Source: Nocardioides luteus (GTDB taxonomy: Bacteria > Actinomycetota > Actinomycetes > Propionibacteriales > Nocardioidaceae). From it: 48,651 bases of DNA. The DNA is taken from assembly GCF_000960475.2 (NCBI RefSeq), contig NZ_JZDQ02000043.1, positions 1 through 48,651 on the forward strand. Direction: 5' to 3'. Made by a program: the position numbers and the translations under genes. Below the pieces are notes generated by a model. That model made no database searches and was not told the DNA's origin. It was given only the letters and a program-made list of their open reading frames with translations. The number at the start of each line of letters is the position of its first letter. Positions within the stretch are counted from its first letter, which is position 1. Shown in pieces: positions 15,379-23,694 of the stretch.

Positions 15379-16122
15379 TCATCCCCAGGCTTCCTCGAGC
15401 GGCAGCGGCTCGATGAGCTCACGGCCGTCGTTGCGTACGTTGCTCACCAGCGTCGAGACCGGGTAGGCCTCCAGCCGGCCGGGCGCCGCCGGGGTCAGCA
15501 GCTCCAGATCGCCCGGACGGGTCGGGTCGAGCCACTCGTCCCAGCGCTCACGCTCCACCATGAGCGGCATCCGGTCGTGGATCCGCCCCAGGGAGTCCTC
15601 CGCCTCGGTGGTGATCACCGTGCAGCTCCACAGCCACCGGCCGGGGTCGTCCTCGTCCTTGGTCGGGTCGGGCCACAGCTCGTAGAGACCGGCCATCGCG
15701 AGCACTCCCCCGTCCTTCGGGGTGATGAAGTAGGGCTGCTTGCGTGGCTTGCCCTTCGCATCGACGGCGTCGGTGGCGTACCACTCGAAGTAGCCGTCGG
15801 CCGGCAGCAGGCAGCGGCGCTTGGCGAAGGCCCGGCGATACGCCGGCTTCTCGGCGACCGTCTCCATCCGGGCGTTGATCATCCGGTTGCCGATCTTGAC
15901 GTCCTTGGCCCACGACGGGACCAGGCCCCACCGTACGGAACGGAGCTGGCGCTCGCTGGACGCGTCGTCCTCGCGCGGCGGGCGCTCGAGGACTGCATAG
16001 ACATCGTCGGTCGGGGCTACGTTGTAGCTCTCGGTGAGCGGCTCCTGCAGGCGCAGCTCATCGATCTCGAACTCCTCGGCCAGCTCGTCGGGTTGGCGGC
16101 TGGACGCGTAACGACCGCACAT
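15379..16122 (-). CDS. yedK: SRAP-domain protein (YedK/HMCES), abasic-site DNA crosslink
   Basis: A 247-residue SOS-response-associated peptidase. After Met removal, Cys2 (MCGRYA) becomes N-terminal and forms a thiazolidine crosslink with abasic sites in single-stranded DNA, shielding them. The other conserved residues are present: Asn and Arg in NARMETV, Glu in DGYFEWY and His in IHDRMPL. Length is slightly above the usual 220-230. The gene is coupled to the downstream hydrolase. The position between sigR and aroA matches Rv3226c in M. tuberculosis as I recall it. No LexA box was recognised in the short upstream gap. Confidence 0.95.
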   Translation of the reverse strand: MCGRYASSRQPDELAEEFEIDELRLQEPLTESYNVAPTDDVYAVLERPPREDDASSERQLRSVRWGLVPSWAKDVKIGNRMINARMETVAEKPAYRRAFAKRRCLLPADGYFEWYATDAVDAKGKPRKQPYFITPKDGGVLAMAGLYELWPDPTKDEDDPGRWLWSCTVITTEAEDSLGRIHDRMPLMVERERWDEWLDPTRPGDLELLTPAAPGRLEAYPVSTLVSNVRNDGRELIEPLPLEEAWG

Positions 16123-16166
16123 ACGTTCACCTTAGCGCCGCACGGCGACGGTGTTTCCCGGTATTT

Positions 16167-16886
16167 CTAGGCTCCGCGGGCCAGCTCGTCGAGCAGGAAC
16201 CCCGCGGACGTGTCGTTCTCCGGAAGGCCCTCGATCCAGATCCTGTCGGCGCTGTGCTCGACCATCCGCTTGAGGAGGCCGAGCCGCTTGACCAGCGTCT
16301 CGTCGCGCGGGGTGACCACGACCATCCGGCTGTGACCGACCTGTCCGACGGCGGCCGCTCCGGCGAAGACCGTGCGGGCGGTCTGGCCCAGCAACGACAT
16401 CCGGCGGGCGGTGGCGATGCTGTCGGTCTTCCCTCCGGTGCCCGGGACGTGAGCGTCGGTGACCACCAGCGCGTGGCTGCACGCCTTGGCCTCGCGGTAG
16501 AGCTCGGAGATGCGTTCACGGACGTGCGCGAGGGTGGAGAGACCGGTGAGCGGGTCGGCACAGGAGATGGTGTGCAGGTAGCCGAGCGTGGCCTCGCTCC
16601 AGGCCACGGAGAGGGCGTGCACCTCGGCGAAGGCCGGGTCGCGGCTGTGGACGGTCTGCGTCGTCAGCCGGAGGTCGTCGAGGCTCTCCCCGAGCGAGAC
16701 ACCGGTCTCGGCGAGGTCATGACCGACCACCCAGCAGGCCTCGGCGACGTAGCTGCTGCGCTCGGCCAGCGCCTCGGCGACAGCCTCGAACCGGGGCGGC
16801 AGCGCCGCCCGCTGCTCCTCGGAGAGCTCTGTGGTCTCGGGCGAGGTGGACGCACGCGCACGCCTACCCCGGGAGAACAGCCGCAC
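16167..16886 (-). CDS. Degenerate GGDEF-like protein
   Basis: A 239-residue soluble protein. The segment DPLTGLSTLAHVRERISELYRE (about residues 111-132) is the entry motif of diguanylate cyclase domains, but the catalytic GG(D/E)EF turn is missing: at the expected place the sequence reads VGQVGHSRMVVV. The first 100 residues are helical and unrecognised. It is therefore unlikely to make cyclic di-GMP and may bind a nucleotide or a partner (inference). The start is GTG at 16886, fixed by GAGGTGA five bases ahead. It is divergent from the membrane sigma-factor fusion gene across a 292-base region, so the two could be co-regulated. Confidence 0.65.
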   Translation of the reverse strand: MRLFSRGRRARASTSPETTELSEEQRAALPPRFEAVAEALAERSSYVAEACWVVGHDLAETGVSLGESLDDLRLTTQTVHSRDPAFAEVHALSVAWSEATLGYLHTISCADPLTGLSTLAHVRERISELYREAKACSHALVVTDAHVPGTGGKTDSIATARRMSLLGQTARTVFAGAAAVGQVGHSRMVVVTPRDETLVKRLGLLKRMVEHSADRIWIEGLPENDTSAGFLLDELARGA

Positions 16887-17178
16887 GACTCACCTCTTTC
16901 CTCGTGTTTCCTGGCGTTGCTGTGGTTCCTCGTTCGAAATCGTCGGGTGATGGATACAGTGGTGCGCGCGCCGATCTCCCCGCGCCCACATGGACGTGAC
17001 GCGCGAAATCGGCAAGCATGACGCGATAGTGACCCGCATTTTCCGGGTTTCTCGAAACTTGTTGTCCGATCCCGGGAAGGGGGCGTGACGTGCGGACCGC
17101 CGCAGTCGTTAGCACAGCGCATGTCTCCCGTTGGCGCAACCCGCGTCATACCCCGGTCCTTCTAACGTCTCTGGTGCT

Positions 17179-19770
17179 GTGAGCGAATCGACCCCCACCT
17201 CTCTACCTACCCTCGACGCCCCCGGCGACGCCGAGCTGATCACCGCTGTCCGCGGCGGTGACCTGGATGCGTACGGGACGCTGTTCGAGCGCCATGTCGA
17301 GGCCGCCCGCCGCCTCGCCCGGCAGCTGGTGTCGTCCGGCGATGTCGACGACCTCGTCTCCGAGGCGTTCGCCAAGGTGCTCAACGTGCTGCAGAAGGGC
17401 GGCGGTCCGGACCTGGCGTTCCGCGCCTACCTGCTGACGTCGCTGCGCCGGCTCCACGTCGACAAGATCCGTGCCGCCTCCAAGCTGACCACGACCGACG
17501 ACCTGACGCCGTTCGACCCGGGCGTGCCCTTCGAGGACACCGCGGTCTCAGGCTTCGACAACCAGGCCGCCGCGAAGGCGTTCCAGCAGCTCCCGGAGCG
17601 CTGGCAGCAGGTGCTGTGGCACACCGAGGTCGAGGGCCAGAAGCCGGCCGAGATCGCGCCGATGCTCGGGATGTCGGCCAACTCGGTCTCCGCGCTCGCC
17701 TACCGGGCTCGCGAGGGCCTCAAGCAGGCCTTCATCTCGATGCACGCCCAGGACGCCGGCGAGGAGGCCTGCGCGACCACGCGCGCCAACCTGGGTGCCT
17801 ACATCCGCAACGGCCTGTCCAAGCGCGACGCCAAGAAGGTCGACGACCACCTGCAGGACTGCCGTCCGTGCACCGCGATCTACCTCGAGCTCACCGAGGT
17901 CAACTCCGGGATGGGTGCTTGGCTCGCTCCGGCCCTGCTCGGCACCGCCGGCGCGGGCTACCTCGCCGTCGGTGGTGGCGTCGCCGCCAAGGGCGGCGCG
18001 CTGCTCTTCCTCGGGCGGGTCAGGGACTGGGCGCTGGGCGATCCGGTGGGTCGTGTCGTCGCGGGTGGTGCCGGTGTCGCGGCCGCTGCTGCCGTCGTCG
18101 CCGGGTTCGCGCTCACCGGCGGTGACCCGGCCCCGAAGGAGCCGGCTGCCGACGAGCCTGCCGCCGAGGCGCCGGCCGACCCCGCTCCCGCGGACCCGGC
18201 AGCACCGCCCGCCGACAACCCGGCTGCTCCGCCTCCGGCGGCACCTCCGGCCGACCAGCCGGCCGACCAGCCGGCCGCCCCGCCGGCAGACCAGCCCGCG
18301 GACCAGCCGGCCGACCAGCCGGCCACGCAGACCGAGCAGGCACCGGTGATCGCGACGCCCATCCCGGAGGTCAAGGTGACCCCCGGCGGCAAGGCCGTCA
18401 TCGACCTGACCCGGGGAGCGACCGACGCCAACGGCGACTCGCTCTCGGTCAAGGAGGCCAGCGTCCGCGCCCCCGCCCACGGCGTCGTCTCCTTGGGTGG
18501 CACCTCGACCTCGGGCGGCGGCAAGGGAGGCCGCCCCAGCGGCGCGATCTTCGCGGGCCTGCGGATGGCCGGCGACTCCGTCACCACCGTGACCTACCAG
18601 GCCGACAAGGGCTGGCGCGGCACCGACACGATCGAGTACGTCCTCACCGACGGCAACGGCGGCGAGGTCGAGGGCACGGTCGACGTGACCACGCCGAACG
18701 CCGACCCGAAGGCCGTCGACGACGCCGCCACCGCGACGGTGACCGGCGGGCACGGCAACGGCGAGGGCAACAACGGGAACGGCAACGGGAACCAGCCGGG
18801 GACGGCGACGACCACTATCGACGTGCTCGCCAACGACAGCGACGACAACGGCGACGCCCTCGAGCTGGTCGAGATCGTCGACGAGCCCGCGCACGGCACC
18901 GCCGAGATCGTCGACGGCAAGGTCGTCTACACGATGACGCCCGGTTACGACGGGACCGGCGACACCTTCACCTATCGAATCTCGGACGGCCACGGCGGCA
19001 AGGACGTCGGTGCTGTGGAGGTGACCTTCGAGCAAGCTCCGAAGAACGACCCAAAAGTCGGGGTCAGCCACCGTCACGAGTCCGGAGTGGGCGGGGTCTT
19101 CACGATTCCCGGCGTGTCCGACCTGCGTGACTACGAGGACGTCGTCGCCACGGTCACCGGCCTCCCCGACGCCGCCGGCGGGCAGTCGACGACGCTTCGG
19201 ATCGAGATGACCGGCGTGGCCTCGCCCTACTTCGGACCCGGCTACGCCTGGTCGGCCTGCGGCTCGCCGGCCACCACGATGCCGGTGAACGGCACGGTCA
19301 CCTACGAGTGCGTGCTCTCCGGCGACGGTGAGGCGGCGCACTTCGCGTTCACGGCGCAGCCGGGCGCGACGTGGACCTTCGAAGCGAGCATCGAGCCCGC
19401 CGGCTACGAGGACGGCGACACCGGCAACAACAGCGCCTCGGTCTCCGGAACCGGTCCCGAGCCCACTCCGGAACCGACCCCGGAGCCCACGCCGACCCCG
19501 AGCCCGTCGCCGACGGAGACCCCGGACGTGCCGCAGGTGCCGACGCCGCCCAGCACGCCGGACGTCCCGCAGGTGCCCGCGCCGCCGACCACACCTGACG
19601 TGCCTCAGGTGCCCACGCCGTCCTCGGAGCTTCCCTCCGACCCGGCGACTCCCAACGACAGCGCCGAGCCGGAGGATGTCCCCGGCGACGAGCCCTCCGA
19701 GTCCGAGGCGAGCGCCCACACGGGTGCACTGACCTGGAAGGGCTTCCTGGAGGCGATCGGCCTCGGCTGA
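17179..19770 (+). CDS. Membrane-anchored ECF sigma/anti-sigma fusion with extracytoplasmic Ig-like repeats
   Basis: An 863-residue multidomain protein. Sigma region 2 spans about residues 20-95 (DDLVSEAFAKVLNVLQ) and region 4 about 130-190 (PAEIAPMLGMSANSVSALAYRAR). A zinc-finger anti-sigma-like motif follows: H224-x3-C228-x2-C231. Then come one or two hydrophobic segments (about 238-270 and 290-315), a Pro/Ala-rich linker with PADQ repeats (about 318-390), two Ig/cadherin-like repeats (about 398-505 and 508-617, with DVLANDSDDNGD and DTFTYRISDGHGG), a third beta-rich domain with two Cys (626-757) and a Pro/Thr tail. ECF groups with such C-terminal extensions (ECF52/53) are described. GTG 17179 was chosen over an upstream TTG; neither has a clear ribosome binding site. 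Confidence 0.85.
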   Translation: MSESTPTSLPTLDAPGDAELITAVRGGDLDAYGTLFERHVEAARRLARQLVSSGDVDDLVSEAFAKVLNVLQKGGGPDLAFRAYLLTSLRRLHVDKIRAASKLTTTDDLTPFDPGVPFEDTAVSGFDNQAAAKAFQQLPERWQQVLWHTEVEGQKPAEIAPMLGMSANSVSALAYRAREGLKQAFISMHAQDAGEEACATTRANLGAYIRNGLSKRDAKKVDDHLQDCRPCTAIYLELTEVNSGMGAWLAPALLGTAGAGYLAVGGGVAAKGGALLFLGRVRDWALGDPVGRVVAGGAGVAAAAAVVAGFALTGGDPAPKEPAADEPAAEAPADPAPADPAAPPADNPAAPPPAAPPADQPADQPAAPPADQPADQPADQPATQTEQAPVIATPIPEVKVTPGGKAVIDLTRGATDANGDSLSVKEASVRAPAHGVVSLGGTSTSGGGKGGRPSGAIFAGLRMAGDSVTTVTYQADKGWRGTDTIEYVLTDGNGGEVEGTVDVTTPNADPKAVDDAATATVTGGHGNGEGNNGNGNGNQPGTATTTIDVLANDSDDNGDALELVEIVDEPAHGTAEIVDGKVVYTMTPGYDGTGDTFTYRISDGHGGKDVGAVEVTFEQAPKNDPKVGVSHRHESGVGGVFTIPGVSDLRDYEDVVATVTGLPDAAGGQSTTLRIEMTGVASPYFGPGYAWSACGSPATTMPVNGTVTYECVLSGDGEAAHFAFTAQPGATWTFEASIEPAGYEDGDTGNNSASVSGTGPEPTPEPTPEPTPTPSPSPTETPDVPQVPTPPSTPDVPQVPAPPTTPDVPQVPTPSSELPSDPATPNDSAEPEDVPGDEPSESEASAHTGALTWKGFLEAIGLG

Positions 19771-19787
19771 TCCCACATCGGCTCACC

Positions 19788-19819
19788 GCGCGTCCGTCGG
19801 CCTCGGCCGGCGGACGCGC
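19788..19819 (+). terminator. Terminator after the sigma fusion gene
   Basis: A 9-bp perfect stem (19788-19796 with 19811-19819) extended inward by a further 4-5 bp, followed by TGCGGTTTTCG. It separates the sigma fusion gene from aroA, which starts 37 bases later. Confidence 0.7.
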
Positions 19820-19856
19820 TGCGGTTTTCGCAGGTCGAAGCCACTAAGGTTGAGGG

Positions 19857-21137
19857 GTGACTACGACGACCGACCGTGCCGCAGACATCGCCGACCCCTG
19901 GCCGGCGCCCCGAGCGCGCGGGCCGGTCACGGCGACGGTGTCCCTGCCCGGGAGCAAGTCGCTCACCAACCGGGCGCTGCTGCTGGCCTCGATCGCCGAC
20001 GGGCCCAGCGTCGTACGCCGGGCGCTGCGGTCCCGCGACACGCTGCTGATGGCGGCAGCGCTGACGTCGCTGGGATCGCGGGTGGACACCGACGGAGACG
20101 ACTGGGTCGTGACGCCCGGGGCCTTCGGCGCCGACGCCGACGTCGACTGCGGGCTGGCGGGGACGGTGATGCGGTTCGTACCTCCGGTGGCCGCGCTCTC
20201 CACCGGCACGGTCGCCTTCGACGGCGACCCGCACATGCGCAAGCGACCGGTCGGCGAGGTGCTGCGCGCATTGCGCGATCTCGGCGTGGACATCGAGGGT
20301 GACGGGCTGCCGTTCACGATCCGCGGCGCCGGTGCGGTGCCCGGCGGAACCGTGGTGGTCGACGCGTCGGCCTCGAGCCAGTTCATCAGCGCGCTGCTGC
20401 TGGCGGGGGCGCGCTACGAGCAGGGCGTGGACGTACGCCACGAGGGCAAGCCCGTCCCCTCGCTCCCCCACATCGACATGACGGTCGCGATGCTGCGTGA
20501 GCACGGCGTCGCGGTCGACGACTCCGACGCCAACCGGTGGACCGTGGCACCGGGGCCAATCAAGGCCCTGGACCGCACGATCGAGCCGGACCTGTCCAAC
20601 GCGGCCCCGTTCCTCGCGCTGGCCGCGGTCTCGGGCGGCACCGTGACCGTGCGCGACTGGCCGGAGGCCACCGACCAGCCGGGGGACCAGCTGCGCGAGG
20701 TGCTCTCGCTGATGGGCTGCGAGGTGCGGGTGACCGACGGGCTCACCGTGACCGGGCCCGAGCGGCTCACCGGGATCGACCTGGACATGCACGACATCGG
20801 CGAGCTCACCCCGGCGGTCGCGGCCCTGTGCGCCCTCGCCACGACGCCCTCGCACCTGACCGGTATCGGCCACATCCGTGGCCACGAGACCGACCGCCTC
20901 GCCGCGCTGGCCCGCGAGCTGGGGGCGCTCGGGGCCGACGTCACCGAGCATCCCGACGGGCTGACGATCCGCCCGGCGACGCTGCACGGCGGGGTGTTCC
21001 ACACCTACGCCGACCACCGGATGGCTCATGCCGGGGTGATCATCGGGGCCGCCGTCGAGGACGTCCTGGTCGAGAACATCACCACCACCTCGAAGACCTT
21101 CACCGACTTCGCGCCCTTCTGGGCTGGGCTCTTCTGA
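19857..21137 (+). CDS. aroA: 5-enolpyruvylshikimate-3-phosphate synthase
   Basis: A 426-residue EPSP synthase, the sixth step of the shikimate pathway: shikimate-3-phosphate plus phosphoenolpyruvate gives EPSP. The N-terminal phosphate-binding motif LPGSKSLTNRALLLAS, the loop GLAGTVMRFVPP (in place of the usual GNAGT) and RKRPVGEVLRAL are clear, as is the C-terminal FHTYADHRMAHA. Start is GTG at 19857. rsgA begins seven bases after its stop, so the two are cotranscribed, as in M. tuberculosis (Rv3227-Rv3228). The GNAGT Asn replaced by Leu is the actinobacterial variant as far as I recall, not evidence of inactivation. Confidence 0.96.
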   Translation: MTTTTDRAADIADPWPAPRARGPVTATVSLPGSKSLTNRALLLASIADGPSVVRRALRSRDTLLMAAALTSLGSRVDTDGDDWVVTPGAFGADADVDCGLAGTVMRFVPPVAALSTGTVAFDGDPHMRKRPVGEVLRALRDLGVDIEGDGLPFTIRGAGAVPGGTVVVDASASSQFISALLLAGARYEQGVDVRHEGKPVPSLPHIDMTVAMLREHGVAVDDSDANRWTVAPGPIKALDRTIEPDLSNAAPFLALAAVSGGTVTVRDWPEATDQPGDQLREVLSLMGCEVRVTDGLTVTGPERLTGIDLDMHDIGELTPAVAALCALATTPSHLTGIGHIRGHETDRLAALARELGALGADVTEHPDGLTIRPATLHGGVFHTYADHRMAHAGVIIGAAVEDVLVENITTTSKTFTDFAPFWAGLF

Positions 21138-21144
21138 GCGGCTG

Positions 21145-22167
21145 ATGGCGAAGGCACAGCGTCGCTACGGCACCGAGGACGTCGAGCACTACGACCGTCC
21201 CCGGCGCCGCACCCGGCCACGGACCAAGGACCGGCCCAGCTACGACGACGCCGACCTCGGCCGGGTGATCACGGTCGACCGTGGCCGGTTCACGCTGGTC
21301 ATGGACGAGGCTCCCGAGGTCGAGGTGTGGGCGGTCAAGGCCCGTCCGCTCGGCCGCAAGGGCGTGGTCGTGGGCGACCGGGTCAAGGTCGTCGGCGACA
21401 CCTCGGGTGCGGAGGGCGCGCTGGCCCGGATCGTCGAGGTCGAGCCGCGGGAGACGGTGCTGCGGCGTACGGCTGATGACGACGACCCCGTCGAGCGGGT
21501 CGTGGTCGCCAACGCAGACCAGCTGGTGATCGTCACCGCGATCGCCGACCCCGAGCCGCGCACCGGGTTCATCGACCGCGCGCTGGTGGCCGCCTACGAG
21601 GCGGGCATCGACCCGCTGCTGTGCATCACCAAGGCCGACCTGGCCGACCCGGAGTCGCTGGTCTCGATCTACCGGTCGCTGGGGGTCCCGTGGGTGGTGA
21701 CCCAGCGGGGCGGCGACATGAGCGCGCTGCAGGCCGAGCTCGACGGGCGTACGTCGGTGCTCCTCGGCCACAGCGGCGTGGGCAAGTCGACGCTGGTCAA
21801 CGCCATCGTCCCCGACGCCGGGCGCGAGGTCGGGCACGTCAACGCGGTCACCGGGCGAGGACGGCACACCTCCACGTCGGCGCTGATGCTGAGGCTGCCC
21901 GGCTCTGCCGAGAATGCCGGGTGGATCGTGGACACCCCGGGGATCCGTACGTTCGGGCTGGCCCACGTCGAGCCCGAACGGCTCATCGTCTCCTTCCCCG
22001 ATCTGGAGGAGGCGACGGCCGAGTGCCCGCGCGGTTGCACGCACTCGGCGGAGGAGCCCGAGTGCGGCCTGGACGCGGCGATCGAGGCCGGCAGCCTGGA
22101 TCCCGAACGGGTCGCCTCGTTCCGCCGGCTGCTCGAGGCGCGGTCGGTGCCGGCGTACGCGCTCTGA
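21145..22167 (+). CDS. rsgA: RsgA, ribosome small-subunit-dependent GTPase
   Basis: A 340-residue circularly permuted GTPase that helps mature the 30S subunit. An N-terminal OB fold is followed by the permuted GTPase motifs: G4 TKAD, then the P-loop GHSGVGKST, G2 region GRGRHTSTS and G3 DTPGIR. The C-terminal zinc knuckle reads ECPRGCTHSAEEPEC. The basic N-terminal tail (RRRTRPRTK) is typical of actinobacterial members. It follows aroA by seven bases with no separate ribosome binding site of note, which suggests translational coupling. Confidence 0.96.
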   Translation: MAKAQRRYGTEDVEHYDRPRRRTRPRTKDRPSYDDADLGRVITVDRGRFTLVMDEAPEVEVWAVKARPLGRKGVVVGDRVKVVGDTSGAEGALARIVEVEPRETVLRRTADDDDPVERVVVANADQLVIVTAIADPEPRTGFIDRALVAAYEAGIDPLLCITKADLADPESLVSIYRSLGVPWVVTQRGGDMSALQAELDGRTSVLLGHSGVGKSTLVNAIVPDAGREVGHVNAVTGRGRHTSTSALMLRLPGSAENAGWIVDTPGIRTFGLAHVEPERLIVSFPDLEEATAECPRGCTHSAEEPECGLDAAIEAGSLDPERVASFRRLLEARSVPAYAL

Positions 22168-22265
22168 CCTGGGCCGACTTCCCATGCCCTGGGCGGTGTT
22201 TTCGTGGGCAACCGGTTACCAGGGGAGGGTTCGCTCCGGAGCCGGAGCCACTAGAGTGATCCCTC

Positions 22266-23138
22266 GTGGCGAGCACTCCTGACTACAACGACGACCTGCG
22301 GCTGGCGCACCTGCTGGCCGACGACGCCGACTCGCTGTCGACGTCGCGGTTCAAGGCGCTCGACCTGCACGTCATGACCAAGCCCGACCTCACTCCCGTC
22401 TCGGACGCGGACAAGGCCGTGGAGGAGTCGATCCGGCGCACGCTCTCCCGCGCGCGGACGCGCGACGCGATCACCGGCGAGGAGTCGGGATCCTCCGGCT
22501 CCTCCAGCCGGCGCTGGATCGTGGACCCGATCGACGGCACCAAGAACTTCGTGCGCGGCGTCCCGGTCTGGGCGACCCTGATCGCGCTCGCCGTCGACAA
22601 CGAGGTCGTGATGTCGGTCGTCTCCGCGCCGCAGCTCGGACGGCGCTGGTGGGCGGCGAAGGGGCAGGGTGCCCACACCGGCAAGTCGCTGATGAAGTCG
22701 ACCCCGTGCCAGGTCTCGGACGTACGCCGCCTGGAGGACGCCTCGATGTCCTACTCCTCGCTGCACGGCTGGGAGGAGCGCGAGCGGCTCGAAGACTTCC
22801 TGGCGCTGATGCGCAGCTGCTGGCGCACCCGGGCCTACTCCGACTTCTGGTCCTACATGCTCGTCGCCGAGGGTGCCGTCGACATCGCCGTCGAGCCGGA
22901 GCTCGAGGTCTACGACATGGCCGCGCTGGACATCATCGTGCGCGAGGCCGGCGGGTCGTTCACGTCGCTGGCCGGCGACCCGGGGCCGTGGGGCGGCAAC
23001 GCGCTGGCCACCAACGGCCACCTGCACGACGCGGTGCTCTCCTTCCTCGGCGGGCTGCCCGACGGCAACAACGACGCCGACTGGCCGGCCGCTCAGCCCG
23101 GGTCGGTGACGGCGTTCCGCCGTCCGGCCAGCGAGTAG
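22266..23138 (+). CDS. hisN: Histidinol-phosphatase HisN (inositol monophosphatase fold)
   Basis: A 290-residue enzyme of the IMPase superfamily. Metal-binding motifs are GEESG and WIVDPIDGTKNFVRG, with a third Asp in VYDMAALDIIVREAGG. In actinobacteria this subfamily is the histidinol-phosphatase that completes step eight of histidine synthesis; the assignment over a generic inositol phosphatase rests on sequence resemblance remembered from mycobacterial and corynebacterial HisN. Start is GTG at 22266; no strong ribosome binding site is visible, and a leaderless mRNA is possible. The 98-base gap from rsgA suggests a separate promoter. Confidence 0.87.
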   Translation: MASTPDYNDDLRLAHLLADDADSLSTSRFKALDLHVMTKPDLTPVSDADKAVEESIRRTLSRARTRDAITGEESGSSGSSSRRWIVDPIDGTKNFVRGVPVWATLIALAVDNEVVMSVVSAPQLGRRWWAAKGQGAHTGKSLMKSTPCQVSDVRRLEDASMSYSSLHGWEERERLEDFLALMRSCWRTRAYSDFWSYMLVAEGAVDIAVEPELEVYDMAALDIIVREAGGSFTSLAGDPGPWGGNALATNGHLHDAVLSFLGGLPDGNNDADWPAAQPGSVTAFRRPASE

Positions 23139-23192
23139 CACCGTCACACCAGACCCTGGCGTGACGCCTGTCACAGCCGCTACCGTTGATGC

Positions 23193-23627
23193 ATGAAGAT
23201 CGCGGACGTACTCACTCGCAAGGCGATCGCGGAAGTCGTCACGATCGCATCAACCGCCACCGTGCGTGACCTGCTCGGGGTCCTCGCCGAGCACGGCATC
23301 GGAGCCTGTGTCGTCAGCAGCGACACCGCCGAGGTCGCCGGCATCGTCTCCGAGCGCGACGTGGTGCGACGTCTCCACGAGAACGACGCGCTGCTCGCCG
23401 CCGAGGTCTCCTCGATCATGACCGCCGAGGTCGAGACCTGCGCCCCCGAGGCGACCATCGACGAGATCCTGGGCACCATGACCCAGCGCCGGATCCGGCA
23501 CATGCCGGTCGTCTCGGCCGACGGTGCCCTGGTCGGCATCGTCAGCATCGGCGACCTGGTCAAGCACCGCATCGACCAGCTCGCCTTCGAACGCGACCAG
23601 CTCGAGGCGTACGTCCACCAGACGTAG
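23193..23627 (+). CDS. Two-CBS-domain protein
   Basis: A 144-residue protein made of one CBS pair (Bateman module). The first CBS covers about residues 8-65 (ATVRDLLGVLAEHGIGACVV...GIVSERDVVRRL) and the second about 76-130 (MTAEVETCAPEATIDEILGTMTQRRIRHMPVV...GIVSIGDLVKHRI). Such stand-alone modules bind adenine nucleotides such as AMP or ATP and regulate partners. The partner is not evident here. The ATG at 23193 lies 54 bases after hisN. A triple direct repeat for the next operon begins 7 bases after its stop. Confidence 0.9.
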   Translation: MKIADVLTRKAIAEVVTIASTATVRDLLGVLAEHGIGACVVSSDTAEVAGIVSERDVVRRLHENDALLAAEVSSIMTAEVETCAPEATIDEILGTMTQRRIRHMPVVSADGALVGIVSIGDLVKHRIDQLAFERDQLEAYVHQT

Positions 23628-23633
23628 AGGTTC

Positions 23634-23662
23634 TTCACAGGACCTGCACAACTTCTGCAGCC
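23634..23662 (+). promoter_or_regulatory. Triple direct repeat with 11-bp period upstream of response regulator gene
   Basis: Three heptamers, TTCACAG, TGCACAA and TGCAGCC, are separated by 4-base spacers (GACC and CTTC), giving an 11-bp period. This is the layout of OmpR/PhoB-family recognition sites, in which monomers bind head to tail on one face of the helix. It ends 32 bases before the GTG of the response regulator gene, so autoregulation is likely. The repeats diverge from each other, especially the third. Confidence 0.5.
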
Positions 23663-23694
23663 TTTCCGGCGGCTCCGGCTTCTAGCCTGAGCAT

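Noticed and set aside
16167..16886. Active diguanylate cyclase
   Set aside because: The GG(D/E)EF turn and its metal-binding Asp are absent at the expected position.
19440..19770. LPXTG-type cell wall sorting signal at the end of the sigma fusion
   Set aside because: The tail SAHTGALTWKGFLEAIGLG lacks LPxTG, a following hydrophobic helix and a basic end.
17548..19776. Long minus-strand open frame (742 codons) opposite the sigma fusion gene
   Set aside because: It has no recognisable domain, reads as Arg/Gly/Val-rich low complexity, and mirrors the codon bias of the plus-strand gene. Such antisense frames are a by-product of high GC.
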